Source of the DNA: Notospermus geniculatus
Lineage: Eukaryota > Nemertea > Pilidiophora > Heteronemertea > Lineidae
Length of the DNA: 64,000 nt
Assembly: GCA_002633025.1 (NCBI GenBank)
Contig: NMRB01000379.1
Coordinates: 294,691 to 358,690, forward strand
Direction of reading: 5' to 3'
Part shown: piece by piece, positions 31,885 through 41,711 of the stretch
Numbering within the stretch: position 1 is the stretch's first letter
How the letters are laid out: each line of letters opens with the position of its first letter
The notes under the pieces: model-generated
Seen by the model: only the letters and a program-made list of their open reading frames with translations
The model's database searches: none
Told to the model about the DNA's origin: nothing
Translations under genes and position numbers: made by a program

Positions 31885-33400
31885 NATAATTTGCGTCATG
31901 ACTTCGTTTATTCCAGGAAATGATTCCAAGCAATCGGCAGTGGCGACATCTGTACCAACCAAAGCCACTATTGTCTCCTTCGGGCTACATCGTGCTCGGG
32001 GTTTTTGACATATCATTGCCAGGTTAAAACTAGTATTATGTCTAAGTGCGTTGATCGATTGAAATGAAACGTAGGGCGGTGATAGACGAGATAATCTATT
32101 TTACAATGCAAGTTAAATCATTGGAATCCGTTGAATACGAACAAAGTTATGAGGGCTAGAAGAGGACAAGTCGGGGAATATTGAAATCACCAGTGAGACG
32201 TTTATAGTTTCTTTTATTAGTTTATGGTGGAATTCAGGCACTGCCAGATTAATTCCCCTCAGGTGGATGAAAGTATGGCTTGGTATGCACTGTGGACAAA
32301 GAACCACGATCCATGCATGCATGAATCATGATATGAATAAGAGGTGACCAACAGGCCCACATCGTCCTCTCTGTCTCCAGGGTCCATATTCATAAAGTCA
32401 AAGTGTGATATGTACTTATCTTTTGTATTGAACAAAGGATAAGTGTCACACTTAGACTTTAGTAGTTTTATGAATATGGGCCCTGGCCCGAGGCAGAGGA
32501 TATTAGCCTGGCAGTAAGATATGCGCCGTCTAGTGGCACGCATTCGAACGAACCGACCTCGAACTGGATCGAGGCCGGTTAACCGAACCCGCACCGTGTA
32601 AAAGTGATATCCATCCTGAACCGAACCCGCCCGAGGAGGGTGGAGGTAGGTTTCCTCGACCCCGCAACAGGTAAAGAGGCCTTATGCGTGGTACCTCGTT
32701 TCTACGAATTTTATGCAACACTTTCAATGCATAGGAATACTATAGTCCTTTTACACGGAGTAGATTCGATCCGGTTCGAGGCAGTTCACTTGCTTTTTTT
32801 ACCGTGAAAAAGCCATGCGACCCGATACTATCCTTCCTTTTTCATGGTACGAAAAGTAGTTGAACTGGCCTCGAACCGACTCCATGTAAGAAGCGCTATT
32901 GTGCGCCTATCCACAGTGTGTTTCTTTCGCATAAATGCTAAAAATACATAACCAAGGTCGTTTTTATTCGACACTCCGGAAGTACGATTTATCAGCTATA
33001 TCGGTGATAAGTATAGAATTACATGTGCATGTCAAATATAGAAGAGGACAGAAATGTTCAAAGCTACCGACACTCGGACGTGAACGAGCTGCTGTTCACA
33101 GCATAATGCAAATCACTGGCGTTTTTGTTACACTTGCGACGACGAAGTACGCGGTTACAGAATCGTTACAGTCGTCAAAAGGCCCGTATCATTCCTTCAC
33201 CAGAGGGCAGGTTCCAAACTGTATTACCCCGACTGCGAAAATATTTCTTGTCATTTCCTTTCTCGTAGTACGAAGATCTGCCAAGAACTGTCATTATTAT
33301 TTCAAATTTGAGAGATATACATTCAGGGACATCTTTCTCCTGAGTTCACATCAGCATATCACATGTGGATTTCACACTGCAACAAGACTGTACAGTAAAG
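31885..33400. other. Receptor-free stretch between R18 and R19
   Basis: Contains the single N, the palindromic MITE, GC-rich sequence with CGAACCGAACCCGC words around 32520-32890 and the leader of R19. The last 460 bases share blocks with the leader of R20 (for example GAGAGATATA and ACATTCAGGGACATC). No supportable gene. Confidence 0.6.
32380..32484. repeat. Palindromic MITE (GGGTCCATATTCATAAA type)
   Basis: The left arm GGGTCCATATTCATAAAGTC and right arm ending TTTATGAATATGGGCCC pair, as do GTGTGAT...TTATC and GATAAGTGTCACAC. Lies between R18 and R19. Confidence 0.7.
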
Positions 33401-34465
33401 ATGGCATTTCAATCAGCGGAAATGGTCGTTCCAGCGCCGACGACGTTCTCACCAGAAGTGGAACGGGCAGAAGCGAGCGTCTTCTACGAAGTAATGCAAG
33501 CATTATCTGATGTTGTAAACAGGTACGTTCTCGGTGCAATTGTTATTTTCGGCATCTTTGGCAACTTTCTTACCATTGTGGTCTTCAGCCGGGTGGGAGG
33601 AAAGGACCGTAGAACCACGACATACCTCCTCCCCCTCGCTGTCGCAGACCTTGGGTCACTACTCTACGGTTTATGGTCCTGGATCCGCACAGGCCTGGAC
33701 AACCACTGGAACGGCTACTATTACCTGGAAGACCACTTTTCAATTCAAGCGACGGTGGCTTGTAAGATGATACGTTTCTTCTATAAATCGCTGACCTGCG
33801 TATCGTCGTACATCATTGTTGCCTATACGTTAGAACGCTGCATTGGCGTCTGGTTCCCTTTGAAAGTCAGAATTCTGGTTACAACGGCTCGGCGTCGCTT
33901 CATCGTTATACTAATCTTGGTTTCCATGCTCAGTCTGAACGTTCCGATTCTCCGTTACTACGAAGTTCATACATGGGCCGATTCGAAAGCCCCCGTGTGT
34001 TTTTTCTATGGTCCAAATATGGGTACATACGAAATATATTTCTTGGTTGAGATTTTGGACGTTCTTCTTCCCTACAGCATTCCTTGGGGGATAATATTTG
34101 TAGCAAGTACCCTCATTATCTTTCGCGTTTGGAGGTCACGTGGGGAAATCTCGTCCTCAGGGAAAAACAGAGCTGAGGTCCAAGGTTTGTTCAGTCTCCT
34201 TCTCGTAGCTCTTCTGTACCTGATCACCACTTTACCATATTCTGTCATCTGGGGTCTGAGCAGCAACATCGCCTATCTAAACGTTCAGTATTTTTTCTTG
34301 GCCAATACATACGATTATAAAGCCTTTGTCGATCTCGGACTAACGGCCACGTCAATTTCGTTTGCAAATCATAGTTTCAATTTTGTTATATATGCATGCA
34401 CGTTGAAAATATTTAAAGTTGAGTTGAAACGGATTCTCCGATGTCATTGCAATGTGAAGCTGTAA
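33401..34465 (+). CDS. R19: intact class A GPCR of a divergent subtype
   Basis: Single exon of 354 residues from ATG at 33401 (AAGATGGCA context). An in-frame ATG at 33365 exists, but the homologous region of R20 supports the later start. The N-terminus lacks the ELCC pair (MAFQSAEMVVPAPTTF). Subtype marks: ALSDVVNRY, GAIVIFGIFGNF in TM1, LDNHWNGYYYLEDHFSIQA in loop 1, FYKSLTC in TM3, LKVRILVTT after TM3, RYYEVHTWADSKAPVCFF in loop 2. Conserved loop 3 and TM6 are as in the rest of the array. R19-R21 form a distinct branch at the right edge of the array. Confidence 0.9.
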   Translation: MAFQSAEMVVPAPTTFSPEVERAEASVFYEVMQALSDVVNRYVLGAIVIFGIFGNFLTIVVFSRVGGKDRRTTTYLLPLAVADLGSLLYGLWSWIRTGLDNHWNGYYYLEDHFSIQATVACKMIRFFYKSLTCVSSYIIVAYTLERCIGVWFPLKVRILVTTARRRFIVILILVSMLSLNVPILRYYEVHTWADSKAPVCFFYGPNMGTYEIYFLVEILDVLLPYSIPWGIIFVASTLIIFRVWRSRGEISSSGKNRAEVQGLFSLLLVALLYLITTLPYSVIWGLSSNIAYLNVQYFFLANTYDYKAFVDLGLTATSISFANHSFNFVIYACTLKIFKVELKRILRCHCNVKL

Positions 34466-36140
34466 GTGGCTGAAAAAGGTTTATGTTATGTCATGGCTGG
34501 ACACAAAAATGGCGAATTCGGATTCTGGTGAACGACGTCGAAGGTCGTGACATAGGGGAAGGTACTGTACATACATCCTTTGCGGATTCTCTACGGGCTG
34601 TTCTGGAATATGACACGTCGCCACCAGGCGATCTGGGAAATCAAGTGCCACTACCAGCGGCAGTAGAAATGCGGCTTGATAGTATGAAAATTCGACACCA
34701 CGGCGATCAGGTGTTCCCCAGTCTGCATATTCCTGGGGAAGCGGAAGCAATGTTCTTATTCGCCAGCTCGTTGTGCAAAGTTCAATTTGAAGCCTGCATG
34801 GCGAGCTAGCTTGATAAACAAGAACGACTCTCCTTAACGCTCATCCAGTTGCTCGTCATACAAAGCCAAAATATCAGCGCTCGATAAGTGTACTCCTCGA
34901 TCCCTAGCAAAAGTCTAATTCGACGTAATGCTACATGTATGGAGGAAAGAACTACAGCGACTTTGTGTATTGTTGGTTCACAACATGCTGCAGACCCAGA
35001 AGAAATTGACTTGCGGTAGCCAATTCGGAGACTGAATTTCCTGTTGATAAAAATGAAAATGACTTCTTCAAAATGGAAATGTACGGGTGAAGAAAGCCAC
35101 CTTGTCGAACCTCTGTTCATATTGATATTACAAAGTACAGTTCTGTATCGTTCGACGTAATGCTGTGAAGGAAAGAATTGCATTGGTGTTGTACCCTGTT
35201 GGTTCCACAGTATGCTGCAGACCCAAGAGAAGAAATTAATTACTAGCGGTAATAACATGCTGTGGCACTAGCGATGTTGGTTTTTTATGTCGATCAACAA
35301 CACTGAAACGGGGAATACTTCTCAAAGCTTCGCGCTGAGGTCTGACTGGTAGTTTAAGGGCCTGTCACACTGAAGTAGTTCTGAAAACGTCCTGCCCCGT
35401 CCTAAAAAATCGTAAAACGGGCTGGAACGCGTAACCCTTGGCAAAATAATGCCTCGATGTTCTGGAGCTCCCTTCCCGTCCATGAAGTTCGTAAAAAGAC
35501 TGTAAAAAGTTGCCACTACGTCCACTCCGTTTGCTGACAGTTTGAGCCCGTTCGGCAAAATTTAAGTTTGATACACGCCAACAAGCATGCATGCCACACC
35601 CCAATCCCAACAGTATATCTGTTTTGCATTTCATTGCTAAAAATATACGTTTATTATCGAGATGAATTTTATTTAGCACTTCACAAGGACATTCTGTCAG
35701 CTATATTGGTGATGAGTGTGCATGTAGAATAGGCCTATACCGGAAATGTTTTATATAGTTGACGATGCAATGACGACTGACCAGCCGTTTTAGTTCGTCA
35801 GGGTACATCGCGAAATGCGAATCGCTGGCGTTCTCATTAGATAGGGGAAGGCTGAGAACGTGACTTGGTAGCGCACAGGGCCTGGTTGTTCGAAACAGTA
35901 TTTGTCACTAAAATGACGTTTATGCTATTTTGGCGTTATCTTCATCAGTTAGCCCATTGCAGTTAAAGCCATGTTAGAGATAACATTAAACGGTGTTTTG
36001 AACAACCCAGCCAAGATTGCCAAAAGCAGCCATTATCGTTTCGAATTTGAGAGATATATACACTACATGTACATTCAGGGACATCCTTCACCTGACTTCA
36101 TATCATACAGATCAAATTGGGGTTAAGCCGACCAGTAGAG
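34466..36140. other. Spacer between R19 and R20
   Basis: Shows an imperfect direct repeat (34918-35020 and 35153-35245, sharing TTCGACGTAATGCT, GGAGGAAAGAA/GAAGGAAAGAA and ATGCTGCAGACCCA) and a GGGCCTGTCACACTGAAGTAG repeat start at 35358. A leader homologous to that of R19 follows (TCAGCTATATTGGTGATGAG at 35697). The 108-codon frame at 34483-34809 is overlapped by an open minus frame and has no recognisable domain. Confidence 0.55.
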
Positions 36141-37204
36141 ATGGCACTTCAATCAGCGGCAAGTACTGTTCCAGCGACGACTACGTTCTCGCCAGTGGTG
36201 GCACGGGCAGAAGCGAGCGTCTTCTACGAAGTAATGCAAGCATTATCAGATGTTGTAAACAAGTACCTTCTCGGTGCAATTGTTATTTTCGGTATCGTTG
36301 GTAACTTCCTTACCATTGTTGTCTTCAGCCGGGTGGGAGGAAAGGACCGTAGAACCACGACATACCTCCTCCCCCTCGCTGTCGCAGACCTTGGGTCACT
36401 ACTCTACGGTTTATGGTCCTGGATCCGCACTGGCCTGGACAACCACTGGAACGGCTACTATTACCTGGAAGACCACTTTTCAATTCAAGCGACGGTGGCT
36501 TGTAAGATGATACGTTATTTTTATAAATCGCTGACCTGTGTATCGTCATACATCATTGTTGCATACACGTTAGAACGCTGCATTGGTGTCTGGTTCCCTT
36601 TGAAAGTCAGAGTTCTGGTTACAACGGCTAGGCGTCGCTTCATCATTTCACTAGTTTTTGTCTCCATCTTCAGTCTAAATGCGCCAATTCTTCGTTACTA
36701 CGAGATCCATACTTGGGCCGATTCGAAGGCCCCCGTGTGTTTTTTCTACGGTCCAAACATGGGTACATACGAAATATATTTCTTGGTCGAGATTTTGGAC
36801 GTTCTTATCTTCCCTATAGCATTCCTTGGGGGATAATATTTGTAGCAAGTACCCTCATTATCCTTCGCGTTTGGAGGTCACGTGGGGAAATCTCGTCCTT
36901 AGGAAAAAACAGAGCTGAGGTCCAAGGTTTGTTCAGTCTCCTTCTCGTAGCTCTTCTGTACCTGATCACGACTTTACCGTATTCCATCATCTGGGGTCTG
37001 AGCAGCAACATCGTCTATCTTCAGGTCCGATATTTTTTCTTGAACACTGAAAACGATTACAAAGCTTTCTTCGATCTCGGATTGATGTCGACGTCAATTT
37101 CGTTTGCAGACCATAGTTTTAATTTCGTCATATATGCATGCACACTTAAAACATTTAAGGATGAGTTGAGACGGTTGTCCAGGTGTAACAAGGAGATGCA
37201 TTGA
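36141..37204 (+). pseudogene. R20: GPCR mosaic (R19-type front, R10/R12-type end), frameshifted in TM5
   Basis: Start MALQSAASTVPATTTF, like R19. TM1-TM5 follow R19 closely, but from about TM6 on the protein reads as R10/R12 (GLSSNIVYLQVRYFF, tail FKDELRRLSRCNKEMH), and so does the 3' flank. The frame breaks at about 36806: GTTCTTATCTTCC for GTTCTTCTTCC of R19, a two-base insertion, so the first frame ends at 36836 and TM5-TM7 continue in another to 37204. Also odd: ADHSFNF, with Asp replacing the conserved Asn of the TM7 motif. Confidence 0.87.
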
Positions 37205-37218
37205 CTTGCCGTGACGTA

Positions 37219-37409
37219 GCTTAAAGGAGCTCGGTATTGCCACTTTTTCTCGACAGCCAGGGACTATTAACTACGTGTCGGCGACTGGACCCGATGTACT
37301 ACGTACATTTTGTAATGGTTTTTTGTAGTGCGTATTGCTGCCGCTAGGTGGCTGCCTCTAGTTCGGCAGTCAAAATACCGGTAAGAGATCGCGTATCGTG
37401 CTCCTTTAT
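37219..37409. mobile_element. MITE with TAAAGGAGC/GCTCCTTTA termini
   Basis: Left end TTAAAGGAGCTCGGTATTGCC, right end TATCGTGCTCCTTTATG; about 190 bp; directly downstream of R20. A second full copy lies in K2P intron 3 (57926-58156). Truncated copies at 16823-16955 and 20249-20378 form the left junctions of pseudogenes R11 and R13. Confidence 0.65.
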
Positions 37410-37572
37410 GTGAGACACTCCTAAATCAAACTGTGTGTGGATGATTTCGGAACTTCTGAAAAGATTAACAGTTAGGCCTCTAAGAGTACTGGTCACTGTT
37501 TCATTGTTCTCGTCGGTGTGGCGTTATTTATTTATTTATCCTCTTGTGTCCGCTTGGGCGAAAGGAAATAGA

Positions 37573-37684
37573 GAGCGTGCTCCAAACTCAATTACTGTAT
37601 TCCCTGCAATAAGTGGCCGCGGCGGGAAACCGAATTCGCACTTATTGCAGGGAATACAGTACAGTTGGGTATGGTGCACGCTCT
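37573..37684. repeat. Hairpin with about 45-bp arms
   Basis: AGAGCGTGC...ACTGTATTCCCTGCAATAAGTG pairs with CACTTATTGCAGGGAATACAGT...GCACGCTCT around a GC-rich loop. Confidence 0.75.
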
Positions 37685-37755
37685 GTTAGTTGTGTATGTT
37701 GGTCATGGTGTTTGACTGACCGCGCAAATCTGCTGTCAGCGTTTTTTCGTTGCAG

Positions 37756-37925
37756 CAAGTGTGTCAGCGCCAAGTGGTTTCTTCAAAGCAAACACGCGAC
37801 GTTCTGAAAAAGCGTGGCGCCTCTGGGGACCTCTTTGAAGGGTATGCACCACAACAGGATCCTGGACCTATGACTTTCTTTCCTCGATACATGAGAAGAA
37901 TCACGGAAAACATGAAAGTGACTAG
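37756..37925 (+). other. Possible orphan internal exon
   Basis: Follows a good acceptor (GTTTTTTCGTTGCAG) and ends at a plausible donor (ACTAG|GTACGG). The 170 bases are open in a frame that looks protein-like (TRDVLKKRGASGDLFEGY, DPGPMTFFPRYMRRITENM). I do not recognise the family and find no companion exon in the window, so it may be an exon of a gene interrupted by the array, a pseudogene remnant or chance. Confidence 0.25.
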
Positions 37926-38642
37926 GTACGGATCATCAGGAATTCAATGTATCATATTGTGGGAACTTCAAAACGACCACAACTTTTAAGTCCAACTCAA
38001 AATTATGACATCTAATAAATATAAATCTACGAAGAGATATCAAAAACATTCTGATCGTCGTTGGACATTTTGATGAATAGTTATGACTTATCAGTCCTCT
38101 AAGAGTGATGTTTTAAAATCACCCGATGTGTCAAACGGGAACGATATCTAACCTGTATGAAACCTGTATCTATAAAACACATCATTAATTTCGTCGATAA
38201 GTTCCAGAGTCACTTCGACAGCCAATCACATTTCGGGAAACATTATGTTTCATTCGGGTATGTAACAAATGTTATCCTTAATCTGATTGGCTGGCCTAGA
38301 GATCTTCAATATAAGTGGCATTGAAATGTGGCCTCCTCTACACGCCCATCGCACCAATCATATAGCACTCGTGTCCTGCACACTCGCTTGTCGGATGCCC
38401 CACAGTGATACCTATTGTCGGACACAGCATGGCCCCGACAAACTTCTGTATTTTTAGGAACATATCGGCAGTATACCCAAGTTACATGTACATTCCTGGC
38501 ATCAGCGAGACCAGCCATCCCCGCCGTCTTTCAAAATCCTCTTTCTTGAAGTAATCAACGTTGTGGATTGTATTTTGTGTAGCCAGGCTTATCAATGCTT
38601 GCCTCAAAAGCCTCAGCCCTGCCACATGAGTATCAAATTTTT

Positions 38643-38761
38643 GGGCCGTATTCTAGAATCCTCCTTAACTCTAAGGTTTACCTTTAGCTATTGTTTGCAG
38701 GACAGAATACAAAAGCATAAAGTGTACCTTAGAGTTAAGGAGGCTTCTGGAATACGGACCC
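38643..38761. repeat. Palindromic MITE (GGGCCGTATTC type)
   Basis: Left arm GGGCCGTATTCTAGAATCC and CCTTAACTCTAAGGTTTACC; right arm GGTACACTTTATG in inverse, CCTTAGAGTTAAGG and GGAATACGGACCC. Similar terminal style to the element at 32380. Lies between R20 and R21. Confidence 0.7.
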
Positions 38762-38992
38762 TTGTTCATATCGTTCGGTAAATCCAGTAAGGAATCAATA
38801 AAGCCATCTGCTGGCCAAAGCCTGAACCACACCTGGGAACCGGTGGGCCTAATGATACATACTGTAGGCCCACCCCTTAAGCAACCCTGCCATTCCCCGA
38901 TCGTGAATGGGTACGAGACTTCGGACAACATCCGCCGAGGAGACTGTCGTTGATGTAAATGAACGAAATGATGAACCGGACGGGTGTACATT

Positions 38993-40077
38993 TCAGCCAA
39001 TGTATCGCTTTTTAAATAACGTCTTTCTGCACATGAACATCTTTTTCAGTTCGCCTTTGAACACTTTCAGTGTGCAGGCGTAAATAACGAAATTAAAACT
39101 ATGATTCGCGAAGGAAATAGATGTGGCAGTCAGTCCTAGGTTCAAAAAGGCTTTAAAATCTTGAGCCGTGATAAGGAAAAAGTATTCAACGTGTAGATAT
39201 GTGATATTGCTACTCAGACCCCAGATGACAGAATAAGGTAACGTCGTCACCAGGTATAGTAAGGCGACCAGGAGAAGGCTCAACAAACCTTGTACCTCAG
39301 CTCTGTTCTTTCCTGTGGACGAGATTTCACCTCGTGATCTCCACACCCGAAATATAATAAGGAAACTTGCGACGAATATTATTCCCCAAGGGATGCTGTA
39401 GGGAAGAAGCACGTCAAAAATCTCGACTATGGCAAACATTTCATATGCGGCCATCTTTGGGTCAAAGAAAAAACACACGGGGTCTTCTGATTCTGTCCAG
39501 CTGAAAACTTCGTAGTAGAAGAGCACTGGCACGTTGAGACTTAACATGGAGATGAAAATGAATATAATGATGCAGCGACGCCTGTACGTTGTTACCAGAA
39601 TTCTAACTTTCAAAGGGAACCAGACGCCAATGCAACGTTCTAACGTATAGGCAACGATGATGTACGACGATATACACGTCAGAGTTCTGTTGAAGTAACG
39701 TATCATCTTACAGGCCACCGTAGCTTCAACTGAAAACAAATCATCCATGTAGTAATAGCCGTCCGAAAATGTGTTAATACCACTGTGCGGACCCAGGACC
39801 ATAAACCGTAGAGAAGGGATCCGAAGTCTGCAACAGCGAGTGGGAGGAGATACGTCGTGGTCGTGCAATCTCGTCTCCCAACGCGAATGAAGACTACAAT
39901 GGAAAGAACATTTCCAAAAATGCCGAAAATAACGACTGCTCCAAGAAGGTACCTGTTTATGATATCAGACAGTGCTAGGACTGTTTTGTAGAACGTGCTC
40001 CAATCCGTGACCTTCTCAGATGTGAACGTCGTCGGCGTCTGGGCGACAGGAAAATCCATCTTTTTTGGGTTACTCAC
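38993..40077 (-). pseudogene. R21: inverted, divergent GPCR, frameshifted after TM2
   Basis: The only receptor on the minus strand, tail to tail with R20. It starts MSNPKKMDFPVAQTPTTF; the ATG at 40059 is an alternative. The first frame ends at 39703 and the rest, from loop 1 (NTFSDGYYYMDDLFS) to the C-terminus (FKGELKKMFMCRKTLF), is in another frame to 38993. Compared with paralogues there are two extra bases at about 39780, after TGGGTCCGCACAG. It retains LERC, loop cysteines, loop-3 STGKNRAEVQG and NHSFNFVIY. Most diverged member of the array, grouping with R19 and R20. Confidence 0.85.
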
Positions 40078-41117
40078 TCTGAAGAATCAAATCCAGACCA
40101 ATAAATTCCTTGGACGCTGGTAAAGAGGACGACATGACATTACACACTCAATGCTGAAGTTAGCACTCGAGGAGATATCATAGTGTATCTCTCAAATGAT
40201 GATAATTTAAGTCTGAAACGACTTTACAAAGTCGACGATATTTCCGTATTTACCATTTATGACACTTTCTAAAAATATCGTGCCGGCTGTAACTGACACT
40301 AATACATTGTATCTCTGGTTTTAAATAATCAAAAATGGCAAATACATGGATATCAGACGACGATTTTTTCGGATGCTCAAAACGCAAAAAATACATGTGT
40401 ATCTACAATATCTTCACCGGATGAGCATAGGAAAACCTTTTTCGGTGTTGTCCAGTGATATGGGATACCGTCCAAGAAGTGCCTGTACACGTATGTACAT
40501 GTACATGTAGGTGCATGTACATCATGTGGCTCTGTCCTTTAGAGAAAATAATTGACACACTGGATGAAACCGAATATTATTCTTATTGGATATGGCTGCT
40601 CCTTCTTCAAGTACAATACATGGTACACATGTATATGCAGCTGGCTGAGAAAGGCTTGTATGAACAGTGAATGTACACCGAATGTACACATTTGGCACAA
40701 ACACTTAGACTGCAGTGTGATATTTTGTAAACATCGATATAAATCTTCATGTGATGAACATTCACAGAGAGTAAAATAATTGCAGAGTTCTTCAATCGAT
40801 GGCGGGACGAACGGTGCCAAAACGTGTGACGTCATCAGTCTACCGTCTGCCTTCGATCCAACCGTCTGAGGGAAAGACTTGGATGTGTAGGTGCTGCATT
40901 TTCGCTGCTGTGCATGCTGGTACGGGATAGCTGTGTAAGTATACGTGTTTCTAAGCATGTTCTGTAGTAAGGAATGATCTGACAGACTAATATCTGTTAA
41001 CGCATCGACGGCATGTTGGTGTAGGCCAAATATCAATATTTCGAGGATTGAGGCTACATGTAGCTTGTATGCCCATGCTCTTGTCACTGTTTAGGGAATG
41101 AGTGCAACCAGGTCTCC
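40078..41117. other. Upstream of R21: no supportable gene
   Basis: Contains an ATGTACATGTACATGTAGG run at about 40493-40530. A 182-codon minus-strand frame (40539-41087) covers most of the stretch, but its composition is unlike a conserved protein and short frames overlap it on the other strand. Confidence 0.5.
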
Positions 41118-41711
41118 CCACAGGAGGTTAGCTCAACCGAGGATGACCCCTACGGTATATAAATAGGACAAGGACATCACGTTTTTTTCGACTTCTCACT
41201 TCAAGCCCAGATTTTCACAAAAAAACATCAATATTTTCACAAAAACCTACCTTCACCGTAGTCTCCACATTGTATACTGTACATATCCACCGAAAATAAT
41301 CCCAAAAAGTTCCTTTGAATAATTAAAACAGGCCGTTAATTAACATTGCGTCGGTTTGAGACACTGGTTGGCAATCGCCATGTTGAAATTCCAAAGGCGA
41401 TATCCAGCCAATCAGAATCCGTCTTCCATCGCCTTTGGAATTTCAACATGGCGATTGCCAACCAGTGTCTCAAACCGACGCAATGTTAATTAACGGCCTG
41501 TTTTAATTATTCAAAGGAACTTTTTGGGATTATTTTCGGTGGATATGTACAGTATACAATGTGGAGACTATGGTGAAGGTAGGTTTTTGTGAAAATATTG
41601 ATGTTTTTTTGTGAAAATCTGGGCTTGAAGTGAGAAGTCGAAAAAAACGTGATGTCCTTGTCCTATTTATATACCGTAGGGGCCATCCTCGGTTGAGCCA
41701 ACCTCCTGTGG
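41118..41711. mobile_element. Nearly perfect foldback element, 594 bp, with 6-bp flanking repeat
   Basis: Two arms of about 285 bp are almost exact reverse complements, surrounding a loop of only about 26 bases (ATCCAGCCAATCAGAATCCG and a few more). Ends CCACAGGAGG and CCTCCTGTGG; GTCTCC stands on both sides (41112-41117 and 41712-41717). Arm differences are few, including GTTAGCTC versus GAGCCAAC near the ends, so insertion or homogenisation is recent. A transcript would fold into a long double-stranded RNA. Confidence 0.88.

Noticed and set aside
40539-41087. 182-codon open frame on the minus strand
   Set aside because: No recognisable domain, overlaps ATGTACATG-type repeat and short frames on the other strand, no splice or promoter context; best explained as chance.
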